This document shows positions 21,132 to 30,055 of a DNA stretch of 64,000 nt, piece after piece. The position numbers were made by a program, and so were the translations under genes. The notes under the pieces are model-generated. The model was not told the origin of the DNA. It did not search any database and saw only the letters and a program-made list of their open reading frames with translations. Numbering within the stretch: position 1 is the first letter of the stretch; every line of letters starts with the position of its first letter. The stretch comes from Desertibaculum subflavum (GTDB taxonomy: Bacteria; Pseudomonadota; Alphaproteobacteria; Ferrovibrionales; Ferrovibrionaceae), in the NCBI GenBank assembly GCA_003576705.1, contig QOZS01000017.1:35710-99709 (forward strand), written 5' to 3'.

Positions 21132-21142
21132 CACAAATGTGA
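21131..21142. promoter_or_regulatory. Palindrome TCACA-AA-TGTGA at the predicted start site
   Basis: This 12-bp palindrome sits directly after the -10 box, where a bound repressor would block initiation. Autorepression by one of the downstream TetR proteins is the natural guess. The half-sites resemble CRP half-sites but in inverted order, so CRP is not suggested. Confidence 0.35.
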
Positions 21143-21250
21143 ACGAGCTTGGCGCAGTGGACGCCGGGCCGCCGGTTCAGGGAGGCCGGACAATGCCATG
21201 CAACGGGTCGATGGGCGACGCGTGCCCGCTTCGGCATGCGGGGTAACCCG

Positions 21251-21916
21251 ATGATGTCGTCTTCAGTGCGCGCGCCGCGCCGGCGGCGCCTCGCTGCGGA
21301 TGCGCGCGAGGCCGAGATCCTGGCCGCGGCGATCGAGTATTTCTCGCTGGCTGGCCATGCCGGCACGACGCACGAACTGGCGCGCCGCATTGGCATCTCG
21401 CAGCCGCTGCTCTACCGCTACTTCCCGACCAAGCAGGTTCTGCTCGATCGGGTCTATGTCGAGCTGCACCGGCAGTGCTGGCGCGCCGATTGGACCGACC
21501 TGCTGGCGCGGCCGGCACCCGATTTCCCCGGCCGTCTGGTAGCGTTCTATCGATCCTATGTGGAGACCGTGTACCGGCGGCAATGGCTCCGCATCTTTCT
21601 GTTCACCGCTCTCTCGGGAGAGGAGCGCGAGCGCAACCTGAGCTATGTCGACCGCGTCGAACGCGACATCATCGATCCGATCTGTCGCGGCACCCGCCAG
21701 CATTTCGGGGGACCGGCGACCGACGACCTGCCGCTGACCCTGGCCGAGCGGGAGGCGGCTTGGAACCTGCACGGCGGGGCTTATTTCACCGGCGTACGGC
21801 GCGAGCTCTACGAGGCGGACGGCCCGGTGCCGCTGGAGCGCGCCCTCGAGCTGCTGGTCCGTCGGCATCTGCATGGGTACCGGGCCGCCGTTGCCTCGGT
21901 GGAGGCGGTCGCATGA
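21251..21916 (+). CDS. TetR/AcrR family transcriptional regulator (first of pair)
   Basis: This 221-residue regulator has an N-terminal TetR helix-turn-helix (residues about 15-65) with GTTHELARRIGISQPLLYRYFPTK. A helical ligand domain follows, including the segment VETVYRRQWLRIFLFTAL. The upstream in-frame ATG at 21236 is an alternative start. Its stop overlaps the start of a second TetR gene (ATGA at 21913-21916). The two proteins share the same layout and similar HTH cores, which indicates tandem duplication. The ligand and targets are unknown; only its own promoter is an evident candidate. Confidence 0.88.
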   Translation: MMSSSVRAPRRRRLAADAREAEILAAAIEYFSLAGHAGTTHELARRIGISQPLLYRYFPTKQVLLDRVYVELHRQCWRADWTDLLARPAPDFPGRLVAFYRSYVETVYRRQWLRIFLFTALSGEERERNLSYVDRVERDIIDPICRGTRQHFGGPATDDLPLTLAEREAAWNLHGGAYFTGVRRELYEADGPVPLERALELLVRRHLHGYRAAVASVEAVA

Positions 21917-22584
21917 ATGAAGCGATCGTCCGCCGACGCCTCACACCGGCCGCGCGCGAGCGCGAGATCGTCGAAGCGGCAGCCGACTTCTTCGCGGAAG
22001 TCGGGCTGGACGGCCAGACCCGCGAGCTGGCCGCCCGGCTCGGGGTCACGCAGCCTCTGATCTATCGCTACTTTCCTTCCAAGCAGGCACTCATCGATCG
22101 CGTCTACGACGAGGTCTACCTGAACCGGTGGGACACGGCGCGAGAGCAGGCGCTGCACGATCGCTCGTTGCCGATCCGCACCCGCCTGATCGCCTTCTAT
22201 CATCACTATGTGACCGAGCTTCTGACCGAGCGTTGGCTCAGAATCTACCTGTATGCCGCGCTCGAACATGGCTGCCTCAACCGGCGGCATGTGGAAATGC
22301 TGGAGCGGCGCGTGCTGCGCCCGATCTGCGTCGAGATGGCCGCGGCGGCGGGCGACCCTCGCGCCTTGGGCGCAATCCCGATGCAGCCGGCGCCGGCCGA
22401 GATCGAGGCCGTCCGGCAATGGCATTCCGGCATCGTGTTCTATGGGGTGCGAAAGTATGTGCACCGCACCGCCTTCGGCGATCACGCCGAAACGGTCGTT
22501 CAGGCGGCGGTTGATGCCTTGCTGGGGGGTGTCGGCACCGTATTGCCCGGCCCGGTCACTCGTCGCAGGAATACAGCTCCTTGA
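21913..22584 (+). CDS. TetR/AcrR family transcriptional regulator (second of pair)
   Basis: This 223-residue regulator has an HTH segment (residues about 15-60) that reads GQTRELAARLGVTQPLIYRY, closely parallel to the preceding gene. The ligand domain includes the segment LLTERWLRIYLYAAL, again like its neighbour. Translation is coupled to the first gene by an ATGA overlap. Two overlapping paralogous TetR genes suggest hetero-oligomers or stepwise sensing, but this is inference. Its 3' end overlaps the convergent Rap1a-like gene by 29 bp. Confidence 0.88.
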   Translation: MNEAIVRRRLTPAAREREIVEAAADFFAEVGLDGQTRELAARLGVTQPLIYRYFPSKQALIDRVYDEVYLNRWDTAREQALHDRSLPIRTRLIAFYHHYVTELLTERWLRIYLYAALEHGCLNRRHVEMLERRVLRPICVEMAAAAGDPRALGAIPMQPAPAEIEAVRQWHSGIVFYGVRKYVHRTAFGDHAETVVQAAVDALLGGVGTVLPGPVTRRRNTAP

Positions 22585-22888
22585 AGGCCGACAATACCGC
22601 CTTTTCTGCCGGTTCGCGGCCGAGCAGCTCCTGATCCGAGGCGGCCGCCCATTCGATATACGCTTGGCGCAAGTGCTCCGGCCGATAGCCGTTCGGCAGG
22701 CAGATCGATTTGTCGTCGCCGCTGGCGAGCGCGATGCGAGTGATGAAGCCGGTGCAGGGCTCGGCAGCCTGGCGACACAGCTGCGCGAGCTCGGCACCAT
22801 TGGACGGCACTGTCGCGGCGGCCGCGAGGGACCCCGAAATCAGGCAAACTGCGAACGAGCTTCGCCGTATAACAGCTTGTGACCTCAT
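22556..22888 (-). CDS. Rap1a/Tai-like periplasmic protein
   Basis: This 110-residue exported protein has a signal peptide (residues about 1-32). A four-cysteine mature domain follows: LCRQAAEPCTGF, then ICLPNG and a terminal CDE. The pattern fits the Rap1a/Tai immunity family (PF18602), first known as type VI secretion immunity proteins but also widespread as orphan genes. No T6SS effector is nearby, so an immunity role is doubtful. The ATG overlaps the preceding cinA-like stop as ATGA, so it is translated from the same message. Confidence 0.7.
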   Translation of the reverse strand: MRSQAVIRRSSFAVCLISGSLAAAATVPSNGAELAQLCRQAAEPCTGFITRIALASGDDKSICLPNGYRPEHLRQAYIEWAAASDQELLGREPAEKAVLSAFKELYSCDE

Positions 22889-23676
22889 ATAGTTTCTGCC
22901 TCGAAGGGCTCCTCGCCGAAGCTGCGGACGAGGGCCTTGAATTCGTCCACCGCCCGGTCCAGCTCGGCGCGCTGCACGCCGCGGAACACGATCGTGGTGC
23001 CGGGCCGTCCGCCGGGCCGGAAGAACGGGTATGACCCGATGTCGATCCCGGCATAGCGCCGCTGCAGGGCGCCGAGCGGTTCGGCGATCTTGCCCTCCGG
23101 CAACGGGCAGCCGACGGCGCGCGACAGCAGCGGGTCGCCCCCGACCAGGCTGGGCCGCAGGCTCTTGAACATCTCGCGGAAGATGACCGGCACGCCGGCC
23201 ATGACATGCACGTTGCCGATGCGGAATCCCGGGGCTTTGGAAACCGGATTCTCGATCAGCTCGGCCCCGAACGGAACGCGCGCCATGCGCAGGCGGGCCG
23301 GGGTTAGCTCGCCGGGCGGATAATGCGCGTCCAGGATGGCATGCGCACGCGGATCGACATCGATGCCGACGCCGAAGGCGCGCGCCACGCTGTCGGCGGT
23401 GATGTCGTCGTGGGTCGGGCCGATGCCGCCCGAGGTGAAGACATAATCGTAGGCAGCCCGGAGCTCGTTCACCGCCTTGATGATCGCCGCTTCGATGTCG
23501 GGCACGATGCGCGCTTCCATCAGCCGGATGCCGGTCTCGGCCAGCTGCTCGGCGATCCAGGCGAGATTGGCGTCCTTGGTGCGGCCCGACAGGATCTCAT
23601 TGCCGATCACCAGCATTGCCGCCGTCACGATCCTGGGCGCGTTCTCATTGGCCACGCTTTGCGGCGCCTCCGCCAT
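22885..23676 (-). CDS. CinA-type molybdopterin-binding domain protein
   Basis: This 263-residue protein consists of the MoCF/CinA N-terminal domain: LVIGNEILSGRTKDAN near residue 22 and FTSGGIGPTHDDIT near 80. The C-terminal nicotinamide-nucleotide amidase domain of full-length CinA (about 410 residues in total) is absent, which is common for stand-alone alphaproteobacterial members. COG1058 proteins act on nucleotide or cofactor derivatives such as ADP-ribose; the exact role is unsettled. It is divergent from sfsA. Confidence 0.85.
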   Translation of the reverse strand: MAEAPQSVANENAPRIVTAAMLVIGNEILSGRTKDANLAWIAEQLAETGIRLMEARIVPDIEAAIIKAVNELRAAYDYVFTSGGIGPTHDDITADSVARAFGVGIDVDPRAHAILDAHYPPGELTPARLRMARVPFGAELIENPVSKAPGFRIGNVHVMAGVPVIFREMFKSLRPSLVGGDPLLSRAVGCPLPEGKIAEPLGALQRRYAGIDIGSYPFFRPGGRPGTTIVFRGVQRAELDRAVDEFKALVRSFGEEPFEAETI

Positions 23677-23732
23677 TCAACTTTCTCCTGCCACCGCGGC
23701 GCCGGCGATCATGCCATTCTCCGCGACGGATA

Positions 23733-23745
23733 TACACGCCGTGTA
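23733..23745. promoter_or_regulatory. Palindrome TACACG-C-CGTGTA between cinA-like gene and sfsA
   Basis: This is a perfect 13-bp odd palindrome in the 119-bp divergent gap, 57 bp from the cinA-like start and 50 bp from sfsA. It may be an operator for either gene. No regulator is implied by sequence alone. Confidence 0.3.
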
Positions 23746-23795
23746 GCATGGGCCGAACCCTTGCGGCGGGTTCATGCGCTCGCTAAAGGACCGGG

Positions 23796-24539
23796 ATGCG
23801 GCTTCCCGGCCCATTGATTCCGGCGCGTCTGCTGCGGCGCTACAAGCGGTTCCTGGCCGATGCCCGGCTGGACGACGGGCGCGAGGTCACCGTTCATTGC
23901 CCCAATCCGGGCGCGATGACGGGTCTCGCCGAACCCGGTGCGCGCATCTGGCTGGCGGCGAGCACCGCCCCGGCGCGCAAGCTGTCCTATGGCTGGGAGC
24001 TGACGGAAACGACGGGCGGCCTGGTCGGCATCCACACGGGCCGGCCGAACGGGCTGGTCGCCGAGGCGCTGGCCGCCGACCGCATCCCCGAACTCACCGG
24101 ATATGCGCGCATCGAGCGCGAGATCCCCTGGGGCGGCCATTCGCGCATCGATTTTCGCCTCAGCGCGCCCGGGCGGCCGGCCTGCTATGTCGAAGTCAAG
24201 AACGTGCATCTGGAGCGGAGCGGGCACCGGTCGGGCCTTGCCGAGTTTCCCGACTGCGTCACTGCGCGCGGCGCCCGCCACATCCGCGCCTTGTCCGAAG
24301 TGGTCGCGAGCGGAGGCCGCGGGGTGCTTCTTTTCGTGGTGCAGCGCGAGGATTGCGACCGCATGGCGATCGCCGCGGATATCGACCCTGCCTATGCCAC
24401 GAGCCTCGCCCGCGGGTTGACTGCCGGGGTCGAGATCCTATGTTACGACTGCTCGATCAGCCGGGAAGATATTGATTTAAGGCGACCTTTACCTCTGGTC
24501 GGCCTCTCTGGTCCGGACCGGCTGGCCGCTGCGGAATGA
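23796..24539 (+). CDS. sfsA: Sugar fermentation stimulation protein SfsA
   Basis: This 247-residue protein shows the SfsA family hallmarks: [11 protein letters not shown] near residue 36, [13 protein letters not shown] near 112, [10 protein letters not shown] near 131 and [18 protein letters not shown] near 185. SfsA was described as a DNA-binding regulator of maltose metabolism, and a nuclease-like fold has been proposed. It starts at ATG 23796, and the methionine aminopeptidase gene follows after 13 bp, a common alphaproteobacterial arrangement. Confidence 0.94.
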   Translation: MRLPGPLIPARLLRRYKRFLADARLDDGREVTVHCPNPGAMTGLAEPGARIWLAASTAPARKLSYGWELTETTGGLVGIHTGRPNGLVAEALAADRIPELTGYARIEREIPWGGHSRIDFRLSAPGRPACYVEVKNVHLERSGHRSGLAEFPDCVTARGARHIRALSEVVASGGRGVLLFVVQREDCDRMAIAADIDPAYATSLARGLTAGVEILCYDCSISREDIDLRRPLPLVGLSGPDRLAAAE

Positions 24540-24552
24540 GGATTTCAGCCCG

Positions 24553-25404
24553 ATGAACTACGTCGTTGCCGATGCCGTCGGCCTCCGGCGCACCAATGCC
24601 ATCAAGCTGCACGGACCGGACGGGTTCGAGGGCATGCGCCGTGCCGGACATCTGGCTGCCGCGACGCTGGATTTCATCGCGCCCCATGTGCTTCCGGGTG
24701 CCAGCACGGGCGAGCTCGACCGCCTCTGCCACGATTTCATCGTCGAGCGCGGCGCGGTGCCGGCGCCGCTCGGTTATCGCGGCTATCCGCGATCGATCTG
24801 CACCTCGGTCAATCATGTCGTCTGCCACGGCATCCCCGACGACAAGAAGCGCCTGCAGGCGGGCGACATCCTCAATATCGATGTCACCGTGATTCTGGAC
24901 GGCTGGCACGGCGATACCAGCCGCATGTTCGCGGTCGGCGATGTAGGCGTGAAGGCGCGCCGGCTCTGCGACGTCACCTACGAGGCGATGATGCAGGGCA
25001 TCGCCCAGGTGAAGCCGGGCGCACGGCTCGGCGATATCGGCCATGCCATCGAGACCATCGCGCGCCAGCAGCGCTGTGCCGTGGTGCGCGACTTCTGCGG
25101 CCACGGTCTTGGCCGCGTGTTCCATGACGAGCCGAACGTGCTGCATTACGGCGCCGCCGGCACCGGGCCGGAGCTCAAGCCCGGCATGTTCTTCACCGTG
25201 GAGCCGATGATCAATCTCGGCACCTGGGAGGTGCGCCTGCTCGGCGACGGCTGGACCGCGGTGACCCGCGACCGGTCGCTCTCCGCCCAGTTCGAGCACT
25301 CGGTCGGCGTGACCGAGACGGGCGTGGAGATCTTCACGCTCTCGCCGGCCGGCCTGCACAAGCCGCCCTACGACCTGCCCGGCACGGCGCCGAAGGCGGC
25401 GTGA
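24553..25404 (+). CDS. map: Type I methionine aminopeptidase
   Basis: This 283-residue enzyme removes N-terminal methionine from nascent proteins. The metal ligands are visible: Asp in NIDVTVI and in GDTSRMF, His in GHGLGRVFH, and Glu in VEPMI and FEHSVGVTE. The extra length over E. coli Map (264) is at the N-terminus, before the GMRRAGHLAA helix. The ribosome site GAGGA lies upstream of the ATG. It is co-directional with sfsA and probably co-transcribed. Confidence 0.96.
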   Translation: MNYVVADAVGLRRTNAIKLHGPDGFEGMRRAGHLAAATLDFIAPHVLPGASTGELDRLCHDFIVERGAVPAPLGYRGYPRSICTSVNHVVCHGIPDDKKRLQAGDILNIDVTVILDGWHGDTSRMFAVGDVGVKARRLCDVTYEAMMQGIAQVKPGARLGDIGHAIETIARQQRCAVVRDFCGHGLGRVFHDEPNVLHYGAAGTGPELKPGMFFTVEPMINLGTWEVRLLGDGWTAVTRDRSLSAQFEHSVGVTETGVEIFTLSPAGLHKPPYDLPGTAPKAA

Positions 25405-25473
25405 TACCCTGCCGGCGGCGGGTAACCACGATGTGTAAGATTCCGTTCGGCCTGTCCTGCTAGAAGGGCCTTC

Positions 25474-26832
25474 ATGTCGATTCACGCAAGGATGATGTCG
25501 GCGCTCGCAGCCGCGGCTGCGGTGCTGGCGGCCGTGGCGCTAGCAAGCCCGGCCGGTGCCGCCAGTTTCGATCCCAAGACCTTCCGCCTCGCCAGTGGGC
25601 TGGACATCGTGGTGATCGAGGACCACCGCGCGCCGGTCGTGCATCACATGGTGTGGTACCGGGTCGGTGCTGCCGACGAGCCCCCGGGCAAGTCCGGCAT
25701 CGCGCATTTCCTCGAACACCTGATGTTCAAGGGCACCAAGCTGATCGGTCCGGGGGAGTTCTCCAAGATCGTCGCCCGCAATGGCGGTCGCGATAACGCG
25801 TTCACCTCGCAGGACTACACCGGCTATTTCCAGACCGTGGCGGTCGACAAGCTCGACCTCGTGATGGGGATGGAGGCCGACCGCATGGCCAACCTTGCCA
25901 TCCCGCCGGACGAGGTCGAGCGCGAGCGCGAGGTGATCCTGGAGGAGCGGCGCAGCCGCACCGACAACAATCCCGGCGCTCTGCTGGCCGAGCAGATGAC
26001 TGCCGCGCTCTATCTCGCGCATCCCTACCGCATCCCGGTGATCGGCTGGATGCACGAGATGCAGGGCCTGACCCATGCTGATGCCGTCGCCTTTCATCAG
26101 GCGCATTACGCGCCCAACAATGCCATCCTCGTGGTGGCCGGCGACGTTCAGCCGGAAGCGGTGCGGGCGCTGGCGGAGAAGCATTTCGGTCCGATCCCGG
26201 CGCGCGAGCTGAAGCCGCGGAAACGCCTGCAGGAGCCGCCGCACATCGCCGCCCGCCGGGTCACGCTGGAAGATGCGCGGGTGAAGCAATCCAGCCTGTC
26301 GCGATACTACCTGGCGCCGAGCTACAGCACGGCGGAGGGACGGGAAGGGCACGCGCTGACCGTGCTGGCGGAGATCCTGGGCGACGGCCGCACCGGCCGG
26401 CTGCACAAGGCGCTGGTGGTGGGCGAGCGGGCGCCGGCGGTCTCGGTCAGCGCCTGGTATCAGGGAACGGCGCTGGATCTCGGCAGCTTCGGCATCGGCG
26501 GGCGGCCGCGCAATGGCACCGATCTGGCCGCGCTGGAGACGGCAATCGACAAGGTGATTGCCGAGCTCCTGGAGAACGGCATCACCGAAGAGGAGCTGGC
26601 GCGGGCCAAGAGCGGGCTGCTCGCCGGCGCAGTCTTTGCCCGTGACAGCATCTCGACCACGGCGCGCATCTTCGGCAGCGCGTTGACCACCGGCAGCACG
26701 GTCGAGGCAGTTGAGGTGTGGCCCGAGCGCATCGAGGCGGTGACGGCGGCAGAGGTGCTGGCCGCCGCGCGCAAGGTGCTGGATCCGCGCCGGTCGGTGA
26801 CCGGCTATCTGCTGCCCAAACCGACCACGTGA
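25474..26832 (+). CDS. M16 zinc peptidase, catalytic subunit
   Basis: This 452-residue exported protease has a signal peptide (residues about 1-29). The inverted zinc motif HFLEH sits in GIAHFLEHLMFKGT near residue 76, and the distal glutamate lies in the EVEREREVILEE region. It is an insulinase-type periplasmic peptidase. The next gene is a second M16 protein without the zinc motif, so the two should form a heterodimer. The stop codon overlaps a GTG of the next ORF, and the partner's ATG is 5 bp later. Confidence 0.93.
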   Translation: MSIHARMMSALAAAAAVLAAVALASPAGAASFDPKTFRLASGLDIVVIEDHRAPVVHHMVWYRVGAADEPPGKSGIAHFLEHLMFKGTKLIGPGEFSKIVARNGGRDNAFTSQDYTGYFQTVAVDKLDLVMGMEADRMANLAIPPDEVEREREVILEERRSRTDNNPGALLAEQMTAALYLAHPYRIPVIGWMHEMQGLTHADAVAFHQAHYAPNNAILVVAGDVQPEAVRALAEKHFGPIPARELKPRKRLQEPPHIAARRVTLEDARVKQSSLSRYYLAPSYSTAEGREGHALTVLAEILGDGRTGRLHKALVVGERAPAVSVSAWYQGTALDLGSFGIGGRPRNGTDLAALETAIDKVIAELLENGITEEELARAKSGLLAGAVFARDSISTTARIFGSALTTGSTVEAVEVWPERIEAVTAAEVLAAARKVLDPRRSVTGYLLPKPTT

Positions 26833-26837
26833 GCCCG

Positions 26838-28160
26838 ATGCCGCATGTAGTCCGCGTTTTCGCAGTTCTTGGCCTGTTGCTTCTTGCGCCACTGGCGGCG
26901 GCGGCAGGGCCAAAGATCGAGATGGTGAAGAGCCCGGGCGGGATCGAAGCCTGGCTGGTGCGCGAACCGTCGATCCCGATCATCGCCATGGAAGTCGTCT
27001 GGCGCGATGCCGGCGAGAAGCGCGCGCCGGCCAACCAGGCGGGCATCGGCGGGCTCCTGGCCGCCATGCTGGACGAGGGGGCCGGCGATCTCAACTCGCA
27101 GGCCTTTGCCGAGCGCCAGCAGGACAACGGCATCTCGGTGAGCTTCAGTGCCGGCCGCGACCACTTCTCGCTCAGCTTGCGCAGCCTGTCGCGCAGCGCC
27201 GGCACCGCCTTCGAGCTTGCCGAGCTGGCGCTGACCCGACCCCGTTTCGACGACGAGGCGCTCGAGCGTTTGAAGCGCAGCATCGCGACCCAGCTGATCC
27301 GCGACCAGGAGCAGCCGGGCACCATCGCCTCCACCACGCTGTATGCGACAGCCTTTCCGAGCCACCCCTATGGCCGGCCGCAGCGCGGCACGGCAGAAAG
27401 TGTGAGCGCGCTCGGCCGGGAGGATCTGAAGGCGTTCCTCGCCAACGAGCTGACGCGCGACCGTCTGGTCATCGGCGTCGTCGGCGACATTACGGCCGAG
27501 CAGCTCGGACCGGTGCTCGATCGCTTGTTCGGCTCCCTCAAGGCGAAGGGGGATCCGGTCGCCGTGGCCGAGCAGCCGCCCGCGCTGCGCGAGCGGCCGA
27601 TCGTGGTCGACCGCGACCTGCCGCAGAGCGTTGTGCAGTTCATGGGCCACGGCGTTCGGCGGGATGACCCCGACTACTACGCCGCCTATGTGATGAACTA
27701 CATCCTGGGCGGCGGCGGGTTCAATTCGCGGCTGACCGTCGAGGTGCGGGAGAAGCGCGGGCTCGCCTATTCGGTGTACAGCTATCTGATCCCGATGCGG
27801 GAAAGCGGCATCTGGCAGGGCGGCGTCGCGACGCGCAACGACCAGGTGGCCGAAAGCCTTCGCGTGATCCGCTCGGAGCTCGACCGCATGCGCAAGAAAG
27901 GGCCGGGCGAGAAGGAGCTCGCCGAGGCGAAAACCTTCCTCAACGGGTCCTTCCCGCTGCAGCTCTCCTCGAACAGCGCCATCGCCGGCACGCTGGTCGG
28001 CATGCAGCTCGCCGATCTCGGCCCGGACTATATCGACGAGCGGCCGAAGCTGATCAACGCCGTCACGGCCGATGACGTCCGCCGCGTGGCCGAGCGCCTG
28101 CTCGATCCGTCGAAGCTGCTGGTCGTGGTTGTCGGTCGCCCGGTCGGCCTCGGCGGCTGA
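26838..28160 (+). CDS. M16 peptidase-like partner subunit, zinc motif lost
   Basis: This 440-residue exported protein has a signal peptide ending near AAAAG. It has the same two-domain M16 fold as its neighbour, but the HxxEH motif is replaced (IGGLLAAMLDEG). It keeps the C-terminal substrate-binding RxxxY-like region (EKRGLAYSVYSYL), a typical feature of the regulatory subunit. It likely pairs with the product of the preceding gene. GTG 26829 is an alternative start overlapping the upstream stop. Confidence 0.92.
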   Translation: MPHVVRVFAVLGLLLLAPLAAAAGPKIEMVKSPGGIEAWLVREPSIPIIAMEVVWRDAGEKRAPANQAGIGGLLAAMLDEGAGDLNSQAFAERQQDNGISVSFSAGRDHFSLSLRSLSRSAGTAFELAELALTRPRFDDEALERLKRSIATQLIRDQEQPGTIASTTLYATAFPSHPYGRPQRGTAESVSALGREDLKAFLANELTRDRLVIGVVGDITAEQLGPVLDRLFGSLKAKGDPVAVAEQPPALRERPIVVDRDLPQSVVQFMGHGVRRDDPDYYAAYVMNYILGGGGFNSRLTVEVREKRGLAYSVYSYLIPMRESGIWQGGVATRNDQVAESLRVIRSELDRMRKKGPGEKELAEAKTFLNGSFPLQLSSNSAIAGTLVGMQLADLGPDYIDERPKLINAVTADDVRRVAERLLDPSKLLVVVVGRPVGLGG

Positions 28161-28166
28161 GGCACG

Positions 28167-29999
28167 TCAACGCTTCAGAGCTTCTTCCTTAGCACGTACC
28201 TCTGCATCCTTGGCCGGCGCCACCCACCATGCCTGCAAGTCGACGCCATAGGTTGGGTTCACCTTCGGCTTTTCGAACCGGTTCCAGTAGGCAACCCGGT
28301 CGACGGCGACGTGCCATTGCGGCACAACGTAGTGGTTCCACAGCAGCACCCGGTCGAGCGCGCGCGTTGCCGCGGTCAGCTCTTCGCGGCTATGCGCCTT
28401 CACAATCTCTTCGATCACCTCGTCAACCACGGGATTGCGGATGCCCGCAAGATTTTGACTTTCGTGCCGGGATGCCGCCGCGCTCCCCCACATGTTGCGC
28501 TGCTCATTACCTGGAGAATCCGATTGTCCCCAATTTCCGACCACCATATCGAAGTCGAAAGTGCGAACGCGCTCGGTGTACTGGGAAGAATCCACCGTGC
28601 GAATGCGCATGGTGATGCCGAGACGTTCGAGGTTGCGGGCGAAAGGCTGGGCGATGCGTTCGAACAATGGACTGACCAGTAGCAGCTCGAACTCAAGCGC
28701 CTGACCCGAGGCGTTGACGAGTTTCCGGTTCTTGATCTTCCATCCGGCGCTTGCAAGCAGCTGCACCGCCTTGCGGAGGTTCTCGCGGTTGTTGCCGGAA
28801 CCATCCGTCTTCGGTGCATGAAAAGGCTTGGTGAAAACCTCCTCCGGAATCTTGCCTCGGTACTTCGCAAGCAGGGCAAGCTCGGCACCTTGCGGCAGAC
28901 CGCGGGCAGCGAATTCGGAGTTCGAGAAATAGCTCTCAGTGCGAGTGTATTGCCCATAGAAGAGGTTCTGGTTGGACCATTCGAAATCGAAGGCATAGCT
29001 GATCGCCTCGCGCACGCGCGGATCGGTGAACAGCGGGCGACGCGTATTGAACGCGAAGGCCTGCATGCCCGTTGGCCGCTTGTGGGGGACAGCTTCCGTC
29101 ACGACTAGGCCTGCCTGACGGGCCGGGAAGTCGTATCCGGTTGCCCATTCCTTCGCGGAATTCTCGAGCCGGAAGTCGTACTGGTGCGCTTTGAATGCCT
29201 CGAGGGCAACCGTCGCATCGCGGAACATGCTGATTTGGATACGATCGAAGTTGTGGCGGCCGCGGTTGATCGGCAGATCCTTCGCCCACCAATCCTTCAC
29301 ACGTTCAAGCGTCACCGAGCGATTGGCGTCGACCTGCGCCATACGATACGGCCCACTGCCGAGTGGCGGCTCCAAGGTGGTGGACTCGAAGTCTCGCGTC
29401 GCCCACCAGTGCTTGGGCAGCACCGTCAGCTGGCCAAGGATTTGCGGAAGCTCGCGGTTTGGCGGGCCGGACAGAGTGAACTTGACCCTGTGCGGATCGA
29501 GTGCCTCCACCTTGCCCACGTTGGCGTAGTAGAAGCGATAGATCGGACGTCCTTTGGATCTCAGAGTGTCGAAGCTCCAGACCACGTCCTCGGCCGTAAT
29601 CGGCTTGCCGTCATGCCAGCGCGCGTCCGGCCGGAGGTTGTAGATGACGTAGCTCAGGTCGTCCGGGACCTCGGCGGAGGCGGCAATCGCGCCATACGCG
29701 GTCGACATCTCATCAAGCGAGCTCTCCATCAGGCTCTGATAGACAAAACCTAGCCCGGGCGCCGGATCGCCCTTGATGATGAATCCGTTCAGATTGTCGA
29801 ACCCACCGATGGAATGGAGCCTCAGATCGCCCCCCTTCGGCGCATCCGGATTGACGTAGTCGAGATGCTTGAAGCCTGGCTTGTATTTCGGCTCGCCGAC
29901 CAGCGACAGCGCCTCGAAGCGCTTGAGCTCCTGGGCGTTTAGCGGGGCTTGGGCCGCGGCGGTCAGCGCCAGCAGGATCAGGGCGGCAAGGCGCAGCAT
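28167..29999 (-). CDS. Peptide-type ABC transporter substrate-binding protein (YejA-like)
   Basis: This 610-residue family 5 solute-binding protein has a signal peptide ending in LNAQ. Typical SBP_bac_5 features include LRPDARWHDGKPITAEDVVWSF (split here as RPDARWHDGK and TAEDVVWSF) and GSGPYRM near residue 195. Length and sequence resemble YejA, which binds peptides and microcin C. No permease or ATPase genes adjoin it, so it is an orphan binding protein. Its base composition is visibly less GC-rich than both neighbours, which hints at separate acquisition. The start at 29999 is set by the signal peptide. Confidence 0.9.
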   Translation of the reverse strand: MLRLAALILLALTAAAQAPLNAQELKRFEALSLVGEPKYKPGFKHLDYVNPDAPKGGDLRLHSIGGFDNLNGFIIKGDPAPGLGFVYQSLMESSLDEMSTAYGAIAASAEVPDDLSYVIYNLRPDARWHDGKPITAEDVVWSFDTLRSKGRPIYRFYYANVGKVEALDPHRVKFTLSGPPNRELPQILGQLTVLPKHWWATRDFESTTLEPPLGSGPYRMAQVDANRSVTLERVKDWWAKDLPINRGRHNFDRIQISMFRDATVALEAFKAHQYDFRLENSAKEWATGYDFPARQAGLVVTEAVPHKRPTGMQAFAFNTRRPLFTDPRVREAISYAFDFEWSNQNLFYGQYTRTESYFSNSEFAARGLPQGAELALLAKYRGKIPEEVFTKPFHAPKTDGSGNNRENLRKAVQLLASAGWKIKNRKLVNASGQALEFELLLVSPLFERIAQPFARNLERLGITMRIRTVDSSQYTERVRTFDFDMVVGNWGQSDSPGNEQRNMWGSAAASRHESQNLAGIRNPVVDEVIEEIVKAHSREELTAATRALDRVLLWNHYVVPQWHVAVDRVAYWNRFEKPKVNPTYGVDLQAWWVAPAKDAEVRAKEEALKR

Positions 30000-30055
30000 C
30001 GTCGGTCTCCCGGCAGTTGCGATCTTTTGCGATATCGACGGCGCGGCGTCGGTGG

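Noticed and set aside
21131..21142. CRP-binding site
   Set aside because: CRP sites read TGTGA-N6-TCACA; here the half-sites are inverted and the gap is 2 bp.
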